Position numbers and translations under genes: made by a program
The notes under the pieces: generated by a model
The model's input: the letters and a program-made list of their open reading frames with translations, nothing else
What the model was told of the DNA's origin: nothing
Database searches by the model: none
In this document: piece by piece, positions 52,426-61,644 of the stretch
Position numbering within the stretch: position 1 is the stretch's first letter
How the letters are laid out: every line of letters begins with the position of its first letter
From: Acidovorax delafieldii
GTDB lineage: Bacteria > Pseudomonadota > Gammaproteobacteria > Burkholderiales > Burkholderiaceae_C
Assembly: GCA_002377855.1 (NCBI GenBank)
Contig: DFQQ01000041.1
Coordinates: forward strand, 22,050-86,049
DNA length: 64,000 bases
Reading direction: 5' to 3'

Positions 52426-53183
52426 GGCGACTCTTTCGGTGACAGTGGCCCCGACACAAAACAGGTACGGAGCTTTAGTTGCACATGATTTTCACAGACC
52501 CAAGAGCACTTGAACTGAAGCTATTGGTCCAAGAAGAGATTCATAGAGGTGCAGGCTACCGGTTTTTGAAGCAGGCCGGCACAGTTCAACCATGTGCGAA
52601 TACGCCTGGGCGACCCGAACGACCCCGCCAGTTTTACCAGTCCCTGAAAGTACCGATTTCCAGCCAATGAGGCTTGGCCCGAGGCGATATCTGGCGGGTA
52701 AAGAGGTACTCCCAAGAGCAACTGCCACGACAGGCCCATGTGACGCTGGACTTGGATGTGTAGCGAATCAAGGGCAGGCATGTCGCGCCCGGAAAACCCT
52801 CATGGAGCAATTCAACTGCCAATGCTGTGATGAATGCCTCAACAAGGGCTGGCTTCAATCCTTGACCGAGTCGAACGAGACCTTTACCGTTTGATGGTTG
52901 ACGACCACGCAGTTGGAACGCTCAGGTCTACTCGACGGATTACACAGCCCGCATTCGCCACCAGAAGTCCAAGACCACAGTGCCCCCACGACATCAGTCG
53001 AGAGCGCGCAGCCTGAGCGCTGCAGCCAACCCTTTGGACTCAGGACAAACATTCGCGCTTCGAAGTACAATTTTTAACAATTAAAGAATCGAAATTACAC
53101 CAGCATCACAACCGGGGAGAGAGAACCCACCTACTGAAACCGCCAAGCCACTGTAAAGAAATTATTTATTACGAAAAACCCAA
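52426..53183. other. Long gene-free stretch with an IS remnant and an AT-rich right end
   Basis: 758 bp. The left part (52480-52720) has open frames that resemble nothing I know. The middle carries a decayed transposase (next entry). From about 53060 the sequence turns AT-rich and leads into the orphan gene at 53184; AACAATTAAAGAATCG and similar stretches there could supply a promoter. Confidence 0.5.
52735..52895 (+). mobile_element. Decayed IS3-type transposase (orfB) fragment
   Basis: One frame gives MEQFNCQCCDECLNKGWLQS-LTES, which lines up with the ESFNGRLRDECLNEHWF-x-SL block of IS3-family integrase-type transposases. Just upstream, in another frame, HVAPGKP matches the RPGKP that precedes that block. 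So the catalytic-domain end is recognisable but frameshifted, and no intact ORF or terminal inverted repeat was seen. The alignment is by eye. Confidence 0.45.
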
Positions 53184-54029
53184 ATGAGCGTATCTACAAT
53201 TCTTGCAAAATATAACGTTACCATTCCTTATGCCAGAGAATGGATCATGCAAAACGTTTCGACGCCCAGAAATATTTTCGATGTAGCAAAGGAATTTGGA
53301 CTTAGCAATACAGATCTTGCTGAAATCGTAGGAGGGGGATTTTCAGCTTTTAATGTTAGAGAGTTTTTCTCGGCTAATGGAATCGAGTCTTCGCCACTCG
53401 ATTCAGCACCCATTTCATTTCCTCAGCCGTCACGAAGCGTACCGAGAAATACTTCCATTATTGACCGTGACGCAGCCCAACAGCCTCAAATTAGAGATCT
53501 TTTAAAGTTCAACACCAATGAGGCAGGCGTATTGAGCTCTGAAGCGTTGGCACGCGAGGTGATTTCGCGGGTGGGCATTGATAAATATGTCGATACTTTT
53601 GGCCCGCAGCGCTACCTGGGAGCGCAGGACGGCGTTTTTTCATCCGCAGATTTGGGCGGCATCTCCTCCCTTAATGGGTCAACAACTACCAAAGCAACCA
53701 TTGAAAATATTCAAGAATTGTTTTTTGGAACAGTTTTAGAAGGATTTAGCAAATTTGACAAGGCCGAATTTACGGCATTGAAACAATTTACCCGAGAAAA
53801 TTATCGGGCAATGATCGTTCAAGGCAACGATCAAGTGACTAACATGTTTGAAGGAATGGTCTCGAATGCCCTCATTACACCAGCAGTCGAGGAGCACTTA
53901 TCACTGGCAGATAAGCAGGCCTACGCCACAGCGGCCGGCGTCTATTATGTTCAGATCGTGGGTAGCTCACTTCCTACTGACAACATGAGCTTGGTCGACG
54001 GCGTCCTGTTCTCGCTATTGCCTTGGTAA
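53184..54029 (+). CDS. AT-rich orphan gene, hypothetical 281-residue protein
   Basis: I do not recognise this protein. It has no signal peptide or membrane helix; it is predicted helical, with an N-terminal module (YNVTIPYAREWIMQNVSTP, then FDVAKEFGLSNTDLAEIVGG) resembling a helix-turn-helix-like repeat, a Ser/Pro-rich linker near 70-95, and a second module with EALAREVISRVGIDKYVDTF and LFFGTVLEGFSKFDKAEF. Cysteine is absent. Base composition is visibly lower in GC than all neighbours, with A/T third positions, and there is no strong ribosome site. It lies next to the IS remnant, so recent acquisition is likely. It converges with the acyl-CoA dehydrogenase gene, six bases apart. Confidence 0.7.
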   Translation: MSVSTILAKYNVTIPYAREWIMQNVSTPRNIFDVAKEFGLSNTDLAEIVGGGFSAFNVREFFSANGIESSPLDSAPISFPQPSRSVPRNTSIIDRDAAQQPQIRDLLKFNTNEAGVLSSEALAREVISRVGIDKYVDTFGPQRYLGAQDGVFSSADLGGISSLNGSTTTKATIENIQELFFGTVLEGFSKFDKAEFTALKQFTRENYRAMIVQGNDQVTNMFEGMVSNALITPAVEEHLSLADKQAYATAAGVYYVQIVGSSLPTDNMSLVDGVLFSLLPW

Positions 54030-54035
54030 AAGCAA

Positions 54036-55166
54036 TTACGCCAGCGCGCGCTGGATGATGATCTTCTGAACGTCGCTCGTGCCTTCGTAGATCTGGCATA
54101 CGCGCACGTCGCGGTAGATGCGCTCGACCGGAAAGTCATTCACCACACCGTAACCGCCCAGCGTCTGGATGGCGGCGCTGCACACCTGCTCGGCCATCTC
54201 GCTGGCAAACAGCTTGGCCATGGCGGCTTCCTTCAGGCAGGGCTTGCCAGCGTCGCGCAGCGCGGCAGCGTGCCAGATGAGCTGGCGCGCGGCCTCGATC
54301 TGCGTGGCGCAGTCGGCCAGGCGAAAGCCCACCGCCTGGTGGTTGAAGATGGCGGTGCCGAAGCTCTGGCGCTCCTTCGAATAGGCCAGCGCCGCGTCGA
54401 ACGCGCTGCGCGCCATGCCCACGCTTTGGGCGGCGATGCCGATGCGCCCGCCTTCGAGCGCGCCCAGCGCGATCTTGTAGCCTTCGCCTTCCGCGCCAAT
54501 CAGGTTCTCGGCCGGGATGCGGCAGTTGTCAAAGTTGATCTGCGCCGTGTCGCTGCTGTGCTGGCCCAGTTTGTCTTCCAGGCGCGCCACCACGTAGCCG
54601 GGGTTGCTGGTGGGCACGAGGAAGGCGCTCATGCCCTTCTTGCCCGCTCCTTTGTCGGTCACAGCGATGACGATGGCCACATGGCCGTTCTTGCCGCTGG
54701 TGATGAACTGCTTGACTCCGTTGATGACGTATTCGTCGCCCTGCTTCACGGCCGTGGTGCGCAGCGCAGACGCATCGGAGCCCACATGCGGCTCGGTCAG
54801 GCAGAACGCGCCTAGCATCTCGCCGCGCGCCAGGGGCGTGAGCCAGTCGCGCTTTTGCTGCGCGTTGCCATAGCGCAGCAAGATGGCGTTGACGGGGCAG
54901 TTGGTCACGCTGATGGCGGTGCTGGTGCCGCCGTCGCCTGCAGCAATCTCTTCGAGCACCAGCGCCAGCGTCACGTAATCCAGGTTCGCGCCGCCAAACT
55001 CTTCAGGCACGCAAATGCCATAGGCCCCCAGTGCGGCCAGGCCCTGGTGAGCCTCTTTGGGGAAGTGGTGCTCCTTGTCCCAGCGCGCGGCGTTCGGCCA
55101 CAGCTCGGTCTGGGCGAAGTCGCGCACCGCGTCGCGGATCATTTCCTGGTCTTGGGTCAGCAGCAT
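54036..55166 (-). CDS. Acyl-CoA dehydrogenase (short-chain type)
   Basis: A 376-residue FAD enzyme that oxidises an acyl-CoA to the 2-enoyl-CoA, passing electrons to ETF. It shows AFCLTEPHVGSDASAL (FAD and substrate site), the RQSFGTAIFNHQAVGFRLAD helix, QTLGGYGVVNDFPVERIYRDVR and the catalytic glutamate in QIYEGTSDVQ near residue 361, the position used by short/medium-chain enzymes. That separates it from the isovaleryl-CoA dehydrogenase at 61645. A short straight or branched substrate (butyryl, isobutyryl or 2-methylbutyryl) is likely. Confidence 0.94.
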   Translation of the reverse strand: MLLTQDQEMIRDAVRDFAQTELWPNAARWDKEHHFPKEAHQGLAALGAYGICVPEEFGGANLDYVTLALVLEEIAAGDGGTSTAISVTNCPVNAILLRYGNAQQKRDWLTPLARGEMLGAFCLTEPHVGSDASALRTTAVKQGDEYVINGVKQFITSGKNGHVAIVIAVTDKGAGKKGMSAFLVPTSNPGYVVARLEDKLGQHSSDTAQINFDNCRIPAENLIGAEGEGYKIALGALEGGRIGIAAQSVGMARSAFDAALAYSKERQSFGTAIFNHQAVGFRLADCATQIEAARQLIWHAAALRDAGKPCLKEAAMAKLFASEMAEQVCSAAIQTLGGYGVVNDFPVERIYRDVRVCQIYEGTSDVQKIIIQRALA

Positions 55167-55220
55167 GGGTTGTCTCCAGAGTTGTTGTTCAGAAATTCGG
55201 TGGGCTCACTGGCTTGCGGC

Positions 55221-55889
55221 CTACCAGTGAGCAGCGCGGCGGCCATCGTGGTGCAGCAGGCGGCCCTTGTCGGCCGGGGTGACGCTGGCCAGGGTATTGC
55301 GCAGGCCGCGCACGCTCTCTTCCACCGTGAGCGGCGCGGTGCCGCCGCCCATGTCGGTCTGCACCCAGCCGGGGTCGATGGTGACCAGCGTGGCGCCGGG
55401 ATAGCTGTGCTGCGCCGCCGCCACGGCCATGTTCAGCGCGGCCTTGCTGGTGCGGTACAGCCACGAATCGCTGCCCGGAACGCTGCCGATTTGCGACATG
55501 GACGACGACAGGAAGGCGAACACGCCACCGGCATCGGCTACCAGCGGCGCCACCTGCGGAATGGCCTGCATGGCGCCCAGCACGTTGGTGTACATGACGG
55601 CGTCAAAGTCTTGCTGCGTGGGGGGCGTCAGGGCGTTGGGGCGGCGGATGATGCCTGCCACGTACAGCGCCAGGTCGAGCTTTTCACCATCGAGTTGCCA
55701 GGCCAGGCCGCTGATGCTGGCGGGGTTGGCCACATCCACGGTAAGCACATCGGCACCCAGGGCCTGCACGCGTTCGCGCCCGACGTCGTCGCGCACCGTA
55801 GCGATCACGCGGCGGCCGGCCTCGGTGTACTGGCGCACCAGTTCCAGTCCAATGCCGCGGGATGCACCAATGATGAGGATGGATTTCAT
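55221..55889 (-). CDS. Short-chain dehydrogenase/reductase
   Basis: A 222-residue SDR with the cofactor motif IIGASRGIGLELVRQY (6-21), VAGII in place of the usual NAG, a catalytic serine in FLSSSMSQIG, and YRTSKAALN with catalytic Tyr and Lys (near 145-153). NAD(P)-dependent; substrate unknown. It lies 54 bp downstream of the acyl-CoA dehydrogenase start direction-wise in the same strand order and may share its operon. A family A repeat separates it from the next gene upstream. Confidence 0.9.
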   Translation of the reverse strand: MKSILIIGASRGIGLELVRQYTEAGRRVIATVRDDVGRERVQALGADVLTVDVANPASISGLAWQLDGEKLDLALYVAGIIRRPNALTPPTQQDFDAVMYTNVLGAMQAIPQVAPLVADAGGVFAFLSSSMSQIGSVPGSDSWLYRTSKAALNMAVAAAQHSYPGATLVTIDPGWVQTDMGGGTAPLTVEESVRGLRNTLASVTPADKGRLLHHDGRRAAHW

Positions 55890-55899
55890 GGTAAAAAAT

Positions 55900-55960
55900 G
55901 GAAGTCAAATTGGCCTGCAGCGCATACCAATCGGGCGCTGATAGCTATCAAAAATGAGCA
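55900..55960. repeat. Dispersed palindromic repeat, family A, copy 6
   Basis: AAGTCAAATTGGCCTGCAGC, GCATACCAATCGGGCGC, TGATAGCTATCAAAAATGAGC. Both flanks (AAATTGGCCT and GATAGCTATCAAAAATGAGCA) are the clearest in the window; the stem is partly changed. It lies just upstream of the SDR start codon. Confidence 0.8.
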
Positions 55961-55975
55961 ATCCCAACAAAGCGT

Positions 55976-56617
55976 TCACGCTGGTCTTTGCTCCTGCTCC
56001 AGCTGGGCGCGGTAGCGCTGCATCATGGCGGCGTGCGTTTCGGGCTCGGTGGCCAGGCCCATCTGGTCGTGGATCATCTGGTTCATGGATGGCAGCACGC
56101 TGCGGTCCACCTGCGCATCGGCCTGCCACAGGCGCGAGCGCATGAACGCCTTGGAGCAGTGCAAGTACGCCTCGGCCACCCGCACCTCGATGACCAGCCT
56201 GGGCCGCTGGCGCTCGGCGGCGAAGAGGTCGGTGAACGCGGCTTCATCGCGAAGGCGGGCGGTGCCATTCACTCGCAGGGTTTCATCCACGCCAGGAGTC
56301 ATGAACAGCAGACCAATGCGCGGGTCGGCCAGCAAGTTGGTGAGGGTGTCGAGCCGGTTGTTGCCGCCCGCATCGGGCAGCAGCAGGGTGTGGGCATCGG
56401 GCGCCTTGATGAAGCCCGGCGCGCCGCCACGCGGAGATGCGTCCAGCAGCGCCCCACCCTGCGCTGCCGACCCCGCTCCGGCAGAGGCCACCACGCAAAA
56501 CGGAGACAGGGCAATGAAGCGCTGGCAGTGCACATCCAGCCCGGGCTGTTGCTTGCGCAGTGCCCGCTCGGCGGGTTCGGCGTATATGCTGCGCAGCTGT
56601 TGCAGGGTTTCAATCAT
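55976..56617 (-). CDS. Pyridoxamine 5'-phosphate oxidase-like FMN-binding protein (MSMEG_1061 type)
   Basis: A 213-residue split-barrel flavoprotein. FIALSPFCVVASAG, PDAGGNNRLDTLTNLLADPRIGLLFMTPG (key pieces NNRLDTL and GLLFMTPG) and TLRVNGTARL are the strand motifs of this PNPOx subgroup; EVRVAEAYLHCSKAFMRSRLW follows. The family binds FMN or F420-like cofactors; the substrate is unknown and it is unlikely to be the housekeeping PdxH. The ATG at 56617 begins the family N-terminus; the longer open frame overlaps the next gene's end. Confidence 0.88.
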   Translation of the reverse strand: MIETLQQLRSIYAEPAERALRKQQPGLDVHCQRFIALSPFCVVASAGAGSAAQGGALLDASPRGGAPGFIKAPDAHTLLLPDAGGNNRLDTLTNLLADPRIGLLFMTPGVDETLRVNGTARLRDEAAFTDLFAAERQRPRLVIEVRVAEAYLHCSKAFMRSRLWQADAQVDRSVLPSMNQMIHDQMGLATEPETHAAMMQRYRAQLEQEQRPA

Positions 56618-56678
56618 GGGCAATCCGGCACAAGGAGAAGGGTGTCGGCGGGCAGGGCCCCGCCGGTGCATCAACAGA

Positions 56679-57755
56679 TCAGGAAAGGTAGCCCGCGTAC
56701 TCAAAGTAGCCTGACCACGCGGGGTCGAATCCCACCTTCAACTCCAGCGAGGCGGCCTCCTCGCGCAGCAGCAAGGGCGCCAGGGTTTGCTTGGCCAGTT
56801 GCTCGTCGCTCACGTAGTACAGGGCCTGGCGGCGGCCTGCACGCATCAGCGTCATGGCCAAAATGCCCAGTTGCGACATCTGCAGCAGCGTTGCGGCCTG
56901 GTCGTGCAGGTCTTGCACTGCAGTGAGGGTGTTGCCGTCGGGCACGGCCAGGTCGAGCGTCAGGGCATACGCCAGATCGGCCCGCATGGCCACGGCGTTG
57001 GCGCTGGTGTTAATCATCACCACGCCGGTTTCCTGTTCACCATCGCTGCCCTCGTCTTCGTCGTCCTCGACCTCGTTGCCCTCTTCGTCCACCGCGCAGT
57101 TGAACTGCAACTCCAGGCCATCCCAGCTGGGCTCGCCCTGCGGGAAGTGGCCGGTGCGGCCCAGGGTGTGCACCCAGTAGGCGTCAAACACGGGCTGGAT
57201 CTGGCTCAAGGGCGTCCAGGTCACGTCCTGGTCATAGTCCTCGCCCACAAAGTCGACAGCGCCTACCTTGACGGCAAAGTCATACTCGCCCAGCACATGG
57301 TCGATCATGATGAACGTCATGTGGCGTGCGTGGTCTTCAAAGTCGTGCGGAATGTGCCGCACAAACCGCAGCTCCAGCGCCACCTGGCCGTTGTCTTGCT
57401 GCAGCGCCACGAGCACATCGTTGGTGGAGAGTTCGAACCCGTCCATGCCGATGGGAAATTCGGGCTGGGTGCTGCGTTCACGGAAAGCAGTCACCCGGTA
57501 ATGCGCCAGTTGGGGCGCCGCAGCCGCGACCTGCGTGAGCAGCGGAAAGTTCTCGATGCGACCATGGGCGGTGACGATCAGCTCAACGGCCTCGTCGTCC
57601 GGCCCGCCCTGCATCTCCAGTGCCAGGCCTTCGACGTGCGGCGCCAGCAGTTCATTGGCCTTTTCTACACGCTCATGCAGCGGCAGCACCTGCAGAGCAG
57701 TTTCGGCCGCGGCAAATTCGCGCCAGAACGCGGCAATGGATGGGGTGGGATGCAT
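56679..57755 (-). CDS. Hypothetical protein, possibly DUF695-related
   Basis: A 358-residue cytosolic acidic protein. The C-terminal part (LYYVSDEQLAKQTLAPLLL through ELKVGFDPAWSGYFEYAGYLS) resembles DUF695/DUF4261-like domains, where a W-x-x-Y/F-x-E-Y end is typical; the middle has an acidic loop (NEVEDDEDEGSDGEQ). No catalytic motif is visible. It stands alone between the PNPOx-like gene and the thiolase gene; function unknown. Confidence 0.75.
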   Translation of the reverse strand: MHPTPSIAAFWREFAAAETALQVLPLHERVEKANELLAPHVEGLALEMQGGPDDEAVELIVTAHGRIENFPLLTQVAAAAPQLAHYRVTAFRERSTQPEFPIGMDGFELSTNDVLVALQQDNGQVALELRFVRHIPHDFEDHARHMTFIMIDHVLGEYDFAVKVGAVDFVGEDYDQDVTWTPLSQIQPVFDAYWVHTLGRTGHFPQGEPSWDGLELQFNCAVDEEGNEVEDDEDEGSDGEQETGVVMINTSANAVAMRADLAYALTLDLAVPDGNTLTAVQDLHDQAATLLQMSQLGILAMTLMRAGRRQALYYVSDEQLAKQTLAPLLLREEAASLELKVGFDPAWSGYFEYAGYLS

Positions 57756-57848
57756 GGGAATCCTGAGACGATGAAAAACCGTAGTATTTCAGAAGCGGCA
57801 ACGCCCGCCCCGGCATGGGGTGGGCGTTGCCAGGGCAAGGGCAGGCCG

Positions 57849-59042
57849 TCAGACCAGCTCGATGGCCATGGCCGTGGCCTCGCCGCCGCCAATGCACAGC
57901 GTGGCCACGCCACGGCGCAGGCCGCGCGCCTTCAGGGCGTGGATCAGCGTGACGATGATGCGCGCGCCGCTCGCGCCGATGGGGTGCCCCAGGGCGCAGG
58001 CGCCGCCGTTGACGTTGACCTTGTCGTGCGGCAGGTTCAGCTCTTTCATCAGCGCCATGGGCACCACCGCAAAGGCTTCGTTGATTTCCCATAGCTGAAC
58101 ATCGCCCACTTGCCAGCCGGCCTTTGCCAGCACCTTGTGCGTGGCCCCGACGGGCGCGGTGGCAAACCATTCGGGCTCTTGCGCATGGGTGGCGTGGGCC
58201 ACAATGCGGGCCACGGGCTGGCTGCCCAGCTGCTGGGCGGTGGACTGGCGCATGAGCACCAGCGCGGCGGCACCGTCATTGATGCTGGAACTGGATGCGG
58301 CGGTGATGGTGCCGTCCTTCTTGAAGGCGGGCTTGAGGGCGGCGATCTTCTCGAGCTTGACCTTGCCCGGACCTTCATCCACCGACACCACCACCTCGCC
58401 CGTACGGGTCTTGACGGTGACGGGCACGATCTCGGCTGCAAAAGCGCCGGATTCGGTGGCGGCCTTGGCGCGCTGCACGCTGGCGGTGGCAAAGGCGTCT
58501 TGCTGTTCGCGGGTGAACTCGTACTTGGCGGCGCAGTCCTCACCAAACGTGCCCATGGAGCGGCCGGGTTCATAGGCGTCTTCGAGGCCGTCGAGCATCA
58601 TGTGGTCGAAGATGCGGTCATGCCCCAGGCGGTATCCGCCACGGCCTTTTTGCAGCAGGTAAGGGGCATTCGTCATGCTCTCCATGCCGCCGGCCACCAT
58701 CACGTCGTGGGTGCCGGCCAGCAGCATGTCGTGGGCCATCATGGCGGCTTTCATGCCCGATCCGCACATTTTGCTGAGGGTGACGGCGCCCGCCTCTTTG
58801 GGCAACCCGCCCTTGAAGGCGGCCTGGCGTGCGGGCGCCTGGCCCTGCCCTGCCATCAGGCAGTTGCCAAACAGCACTTCGCCCACGGCGCTGGGCGCAA
58901 TGCCGGCGCGCTCCACCGCAGCCTTGATGGCGGCGCCGCCCAGGTCATGGGCAGCCAGCGCTGAGAAATCGCCCTGCAGCGCGCCCATGGGCGTGCGTGC
59001 GGCACCGGTGATCACGATGGGGTCCTGAAGGGTTGCAGGCAT
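57849..59042 (-). CDS. Acetyl-CoA C-acetyltransferase (thiolase)
   Basis: A 397-residue thiolase with nucleophile C93 in LSKMCGSGMKAAM, the His in GGACALGHPIGASGARI and the second catalytic Cys in LCIGGGEATAMAIE. The type is PhaA/AtoB-like: it interconverts two acetyl-CoA and acetoacetyl-CoA. In this cluster it can thiolyse acetoacetyl-CoA formed from the acetoacetate released by HMG-CoA lyase, after CoA transfer. The ATG at 59042 follows AAGGAG; a longer frame to 59084 is rejected. Confidence 0.95.
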   Translation of the reverse strand: MPATLQDPIVITGAARTPMGALQGDFSALAAHDLGGAAIKAAVERAGIAPSAVGEVLFGNCLMAGQGQAPARQAAFKGGLPKEAGAVTLSKMCGSGMKAAMMAHDMLLAGTHDVMVAGGMESMTNAPYLLQKGRGGYRLGHDRIFDHMMLDGLEDAYEPGRSMGTFGEDCAAKYEFTREQQDAFATASVQRAKAATESGAFAAEIVPVTVKTRTGEVVVSVDEGPGKVKLEKIAALKPAFKKDGTITAASSSSINDGAAALVLMRQSTAQQLGSQPVARIVAHATHAQEPEWFATAPVGATHKVLAKAGWQVGDVQLWEINEAFAVVPMALMKELNLPHDKVNVNGGACALGHPIGASGARIIVTLIHALKARGLRRGVATLCIGGGEATAMAIELV

Positions 59043-59108
59043 GGAAAGGTCTCCTTGGTGTGAACAATGAAAAGAAAGGGACAAGGCCGCACAGGTGGGT
59101 CAGCGGCG

Positions 59109-60908
59109 TCATGCAGGCGCGTGCACAAAGCGCCGCTCCTGGTCGTAGGGAAACACGTCAAACACATGGCCCGCCTGGATCCGGGCTTTGTGGTCCTGCC
59201 AAAAGGCAGCGTCGAGCAAGTCTGCGTGGTGCTTCATGAATACGTCGCGCACCTGCGCATTGCCCAGCAGGAAGGGGCCGAAAGTTTCGGGAAACACATC
59301 GCGCGGGCCCACGGAATACCACACTTCTCCGCTCATCTCCTCTTCCTCGGTACGGGGTGCAGGCACACGGCGGAAGTTGCAGTCGGTGAGGTATTCGATC
59401 TCGTCGTAGTCGTAGAACACCACCTTGCCGTGGCGGGTGATGCCAAAGTTCTTCCAGAGCATGTCGCCGGGGAAGATGTTGGCGGCCACCAGGTCTTTGA
59501 TGGCGTTGCCGTACTCCAGCACGCAGCGCTCAATTTGCTGGGATGCGCGCGGGTCGCTGGCCCCAGCGTCAAAGGCCTCTTGCAAATAGATGTTGAGCGG
59601 AATCATGCGCCGCTCGATGTACAGGTGCTTGATGATGACCTCGGTCTGCCCGTCGCCATCGCGGTCGCTGACCTCCATCTGGCTGGGGGCAAACTTTTCG
59701 ATCTCGGCAATCAACTCGTCGCTGAAGCGGTCACGCGGGAAGGCAACCTCACTGTACTCCAGCGTATCGGCCATGCGCCCGACGCGGTCGTGCTGCTTGA
59801 CCAGCAGGTACTTGCCCTTGACCTGCTCGCGCGTAGTGTCCTTCTGCGGCGGGTAGTAGTCCTTGATGAGCTTGAAGACATACGGAAAACTGGGCAGGTC
59901 AAACACCAGCATGACCATGCCCTTGATGCCCGGTGCAATGCGGAACTGGTCCGTAGAGTGGCGCAGGTGCTGTAGAAAGTCGCGGTAAAAAAGCGTTTTC
60001 CCCTGCTTGGCCAGCCCCAGCGCGTTGTAGATTTCGGCCCTGGGCTTGCGCGGCATGAGGCTGCGCAGGAACTGCACGTAGGCGCTGGGCACCTCCATGT
60101 CGACCATGAAGTACGCTCGCGCAAAGCTGAAGAGAATCTGCAAATCTTCTTCGCCAAACAGCGCGGCATCAATGGTCAGCTGGCCCTCATCGTCGTGGAG
60201 GATGGGCAGGGCAAACGGCACTTCGGTGAAACCGTTGATGATCTTGCCCACCGCGTACGCCCCCTTGTTGCGAAAGAACAGGCTGGTGAGCACCTGGATC
60301 TGGAAGTTGGCCCGCAGCTTGACCTGCGCCAGCCGTGTTTGCATGGCCGCCAGCACATGGCGGGTGTCGCGCTCCAGATGAGCAAACGCGCGCTGCAATT
60401 CGAAGTTCTCGACGATGGTGATCAGCGTCTGGTGCAACGTCTCGCGCGAGGGGTAATACGCACGGTAAGTGGGTTTGGCGGAGGGCTCGTCGCTTTCGAT
60501 GTACTCGGTGCTGACCGCAGGCCGCACGAAGATGAAGTCATTCTGGAAGTGCGTGCGGTGCAGGATCTTGCAGGTGACCGAGTTGAAAAAGGTTTCGGCC
60601 AGTTCAGGCTGGTGGTGGTTGACGAGCAGCCCGATGTAATGGAGCTTGGCCTGGTGCCAGACTTCCATGGGCTGTGCGCCAGCGCCAAACTCTTTTTCGA
60701 GCCGGCGCACGCACTCTTTCACACGCAGGTCGTAGAACTCGATGCGCTCGCGCTGCGCACGTTGCTGCCCCAACCAGTCGGCAGTCTCAAAGCGGTGCTT
60801 GGCGCGAGCGGACTCGGTGCGGAACAGACGGTAGTGGCGGTTGAACCCATCCATCATCGCCTTGGCGATGGCATAGGCCTGAGGAGAGTCGAGCCGTTGG
60901 GGAAACAT
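59109..60908 (-). CDS. aceK: Isocitrate dehydrogenase kinase/phosphatase
   Basis: A 599-residue AceK, the bifunctional enzyme that phosphorylates isocitrate dehydrogenase to push isocitrate into the glyoxylate shunt and removes the phosphate when the TCA cycle is needed. Marks are AYAIAKAMMDGFNRHYRLFR near the start, the ATP-binding region IAPGIKGMVMLVFDLPSFPYVFK, the DYYPPQKD segment and the metal/catalytic VFYDYDEIEYLTDCNFR (near 485-501). The ATG at 60908 is preferred over a TTG at 60944. aceA and aceB are not in the window; the setting among acetyl-CoA-generating genes fits. Confidence 0.97.
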   Translation of the reverse strand: MFPQRLDSPQAYAIAKAMMDGFNRHYRLFRTESARAKHRFETADWLGQQRAQRERIEFYDLRVKECVRRLEKEFGAGAQPMEVWHQAKLHYIGLLVNHHQPELAETFFNSVTCKILHRTHFQNDFIFVRPAVSTEYIESDEPSAKPTYRAYYPSRETLHQTLITIVENFELQRAFAHLERDTRHVLAAMQTRLAQVKLRANFQIQVLTSLFFRNKGAYAVGKIINGFTEVPFALPILHDDEGQLTIDAALFGEEDLQILFSFARAYFMVDMEVPSAYVQFLRSLMPRKPRAEIYNALGLAKQGKTLFYRDFLQHLRHSTDQFRIAPGIKGMVMLVFDLPSFPYVFKLIKDYYPPQKDTTREQVKGKYLLVKQHDRVGRMADTLEYSEVAFPRDRFSDELIAEIEKFAPSQMEVSDRDGDGQTEVIIKHLYIERRMIPLNIYLQEAFDAGASDPRASQQIERCVLEYGNAIKDLVAANIFPGDMLWKNFGITRHGKVVFYDYDEIEYLTDCNFRRVPAPRTEEEEMSGEVWYSVGPRDVFPETFGPFLLGNAQVRDVFMKHHADLLDAAFWQDHKARIQAGHVFDVFPYDQERRFVHAPA

Positions 60909-60956
60909 GAACGCAACGTGTGTACGGTTTGCCTGAATGCCCAACTTCGGCGGACG

Positions 60957-61616
60957 TCAGCCCCGCTGGGTGGCCGCCACCCCCGCAATGGCAGCGCGGT
61001 ACAGCGAGTCCAGCCCTTCCGTGCTGTCCACCGTCATGTGCAAGTTGTTGATGAGGCCATCCTTGAGGCCGTAGCACCAACCGTGCAGAGTCACCTTCTG
61101 CCCACGGCCCCAGGCATCCAGCATCACGGTGGTCTGCGCGATGTTGACGACCTGCTCAATCGCATTGAGTTCGCACAGCACGTCGTGACGCCACTGGGGT
61201 GCCACGGAGGCGATCAATTCGCGGTGGCGGTCACGCACGTCGGTCACGTGGCGGATCCAGTTGTCCGCCAGGCCAACGCGAATACCCTCCAGCGCAGCCA
61301 GTACACCGCCGCAGCCGTAATGCCCTACGACCATCAAGTGCTCGACATGCAACTGGTCCACCGCGTACTGGATGGTGGACAGGCAGTTCAGGTCCGTGGG
61401 GACCACCACGTTGGCCACATTGCGGTGTACGAACACCTCGCCTGGCTCCAGCCCGGTGATCTGGTTGGCAGGCACACGGCTGTCAGAACACCCAACCCAC
61501 ATGTATCTGGGCTTTTGCTGGGCCAGCAAGCTGGTGAAGAAGCCCGGACGCTCCCGCTCCATCTGGGCCGCCCAGGCGCGGTTGTGTACAAACAGGTCGT
61601 CGATGGATGTGGGCAT
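60957..61616 (-). CDS. can: Beta-class carbonic anhydrase
   Basis: A 219-residue beta-carbonic anhydrase (CO2 plus water to bicarbonate). Zinc ligands: C43 and D45 in GCSDSRVPA, H and C in VGHYGCGGV near 98-104; the Asp/Arg dyad is D45-R47. FVHRNVANVV and LHGWCYGLKDG are family marks. The ATG at 61616 has AAGGACACC upstream. Placed between ivd and aceK, it may supply bicarbonate to the biotin-dependent methylcrotonyl-CoA carboxylase encoded in the same cluster (inference). Confidence 0.96.
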   Translation of the reverse strand: MPTSIDDLFVHNRAWAAQMERERPGFFTSLLAQQKPRYMWVGCSDSRVPANQITGLEPGEVFVHRNVANVVVPTDLNCLSTIQYAVDQLHVEHLMVVGHYGCGGVLAALEGIRVGLADNWIRHVTDVRDRHRELIASVAPQWRHDVLCELNAIEQVVNIAQTTVMLDAWGRGQKVTLHGWCYGLKDGLINNLHMTVDSTEGLDSLYRAAIAGVAATQRG

Positions 61617-61644
61617 GGTGTCCTTGGTGTCGTTGGGATTGCTG

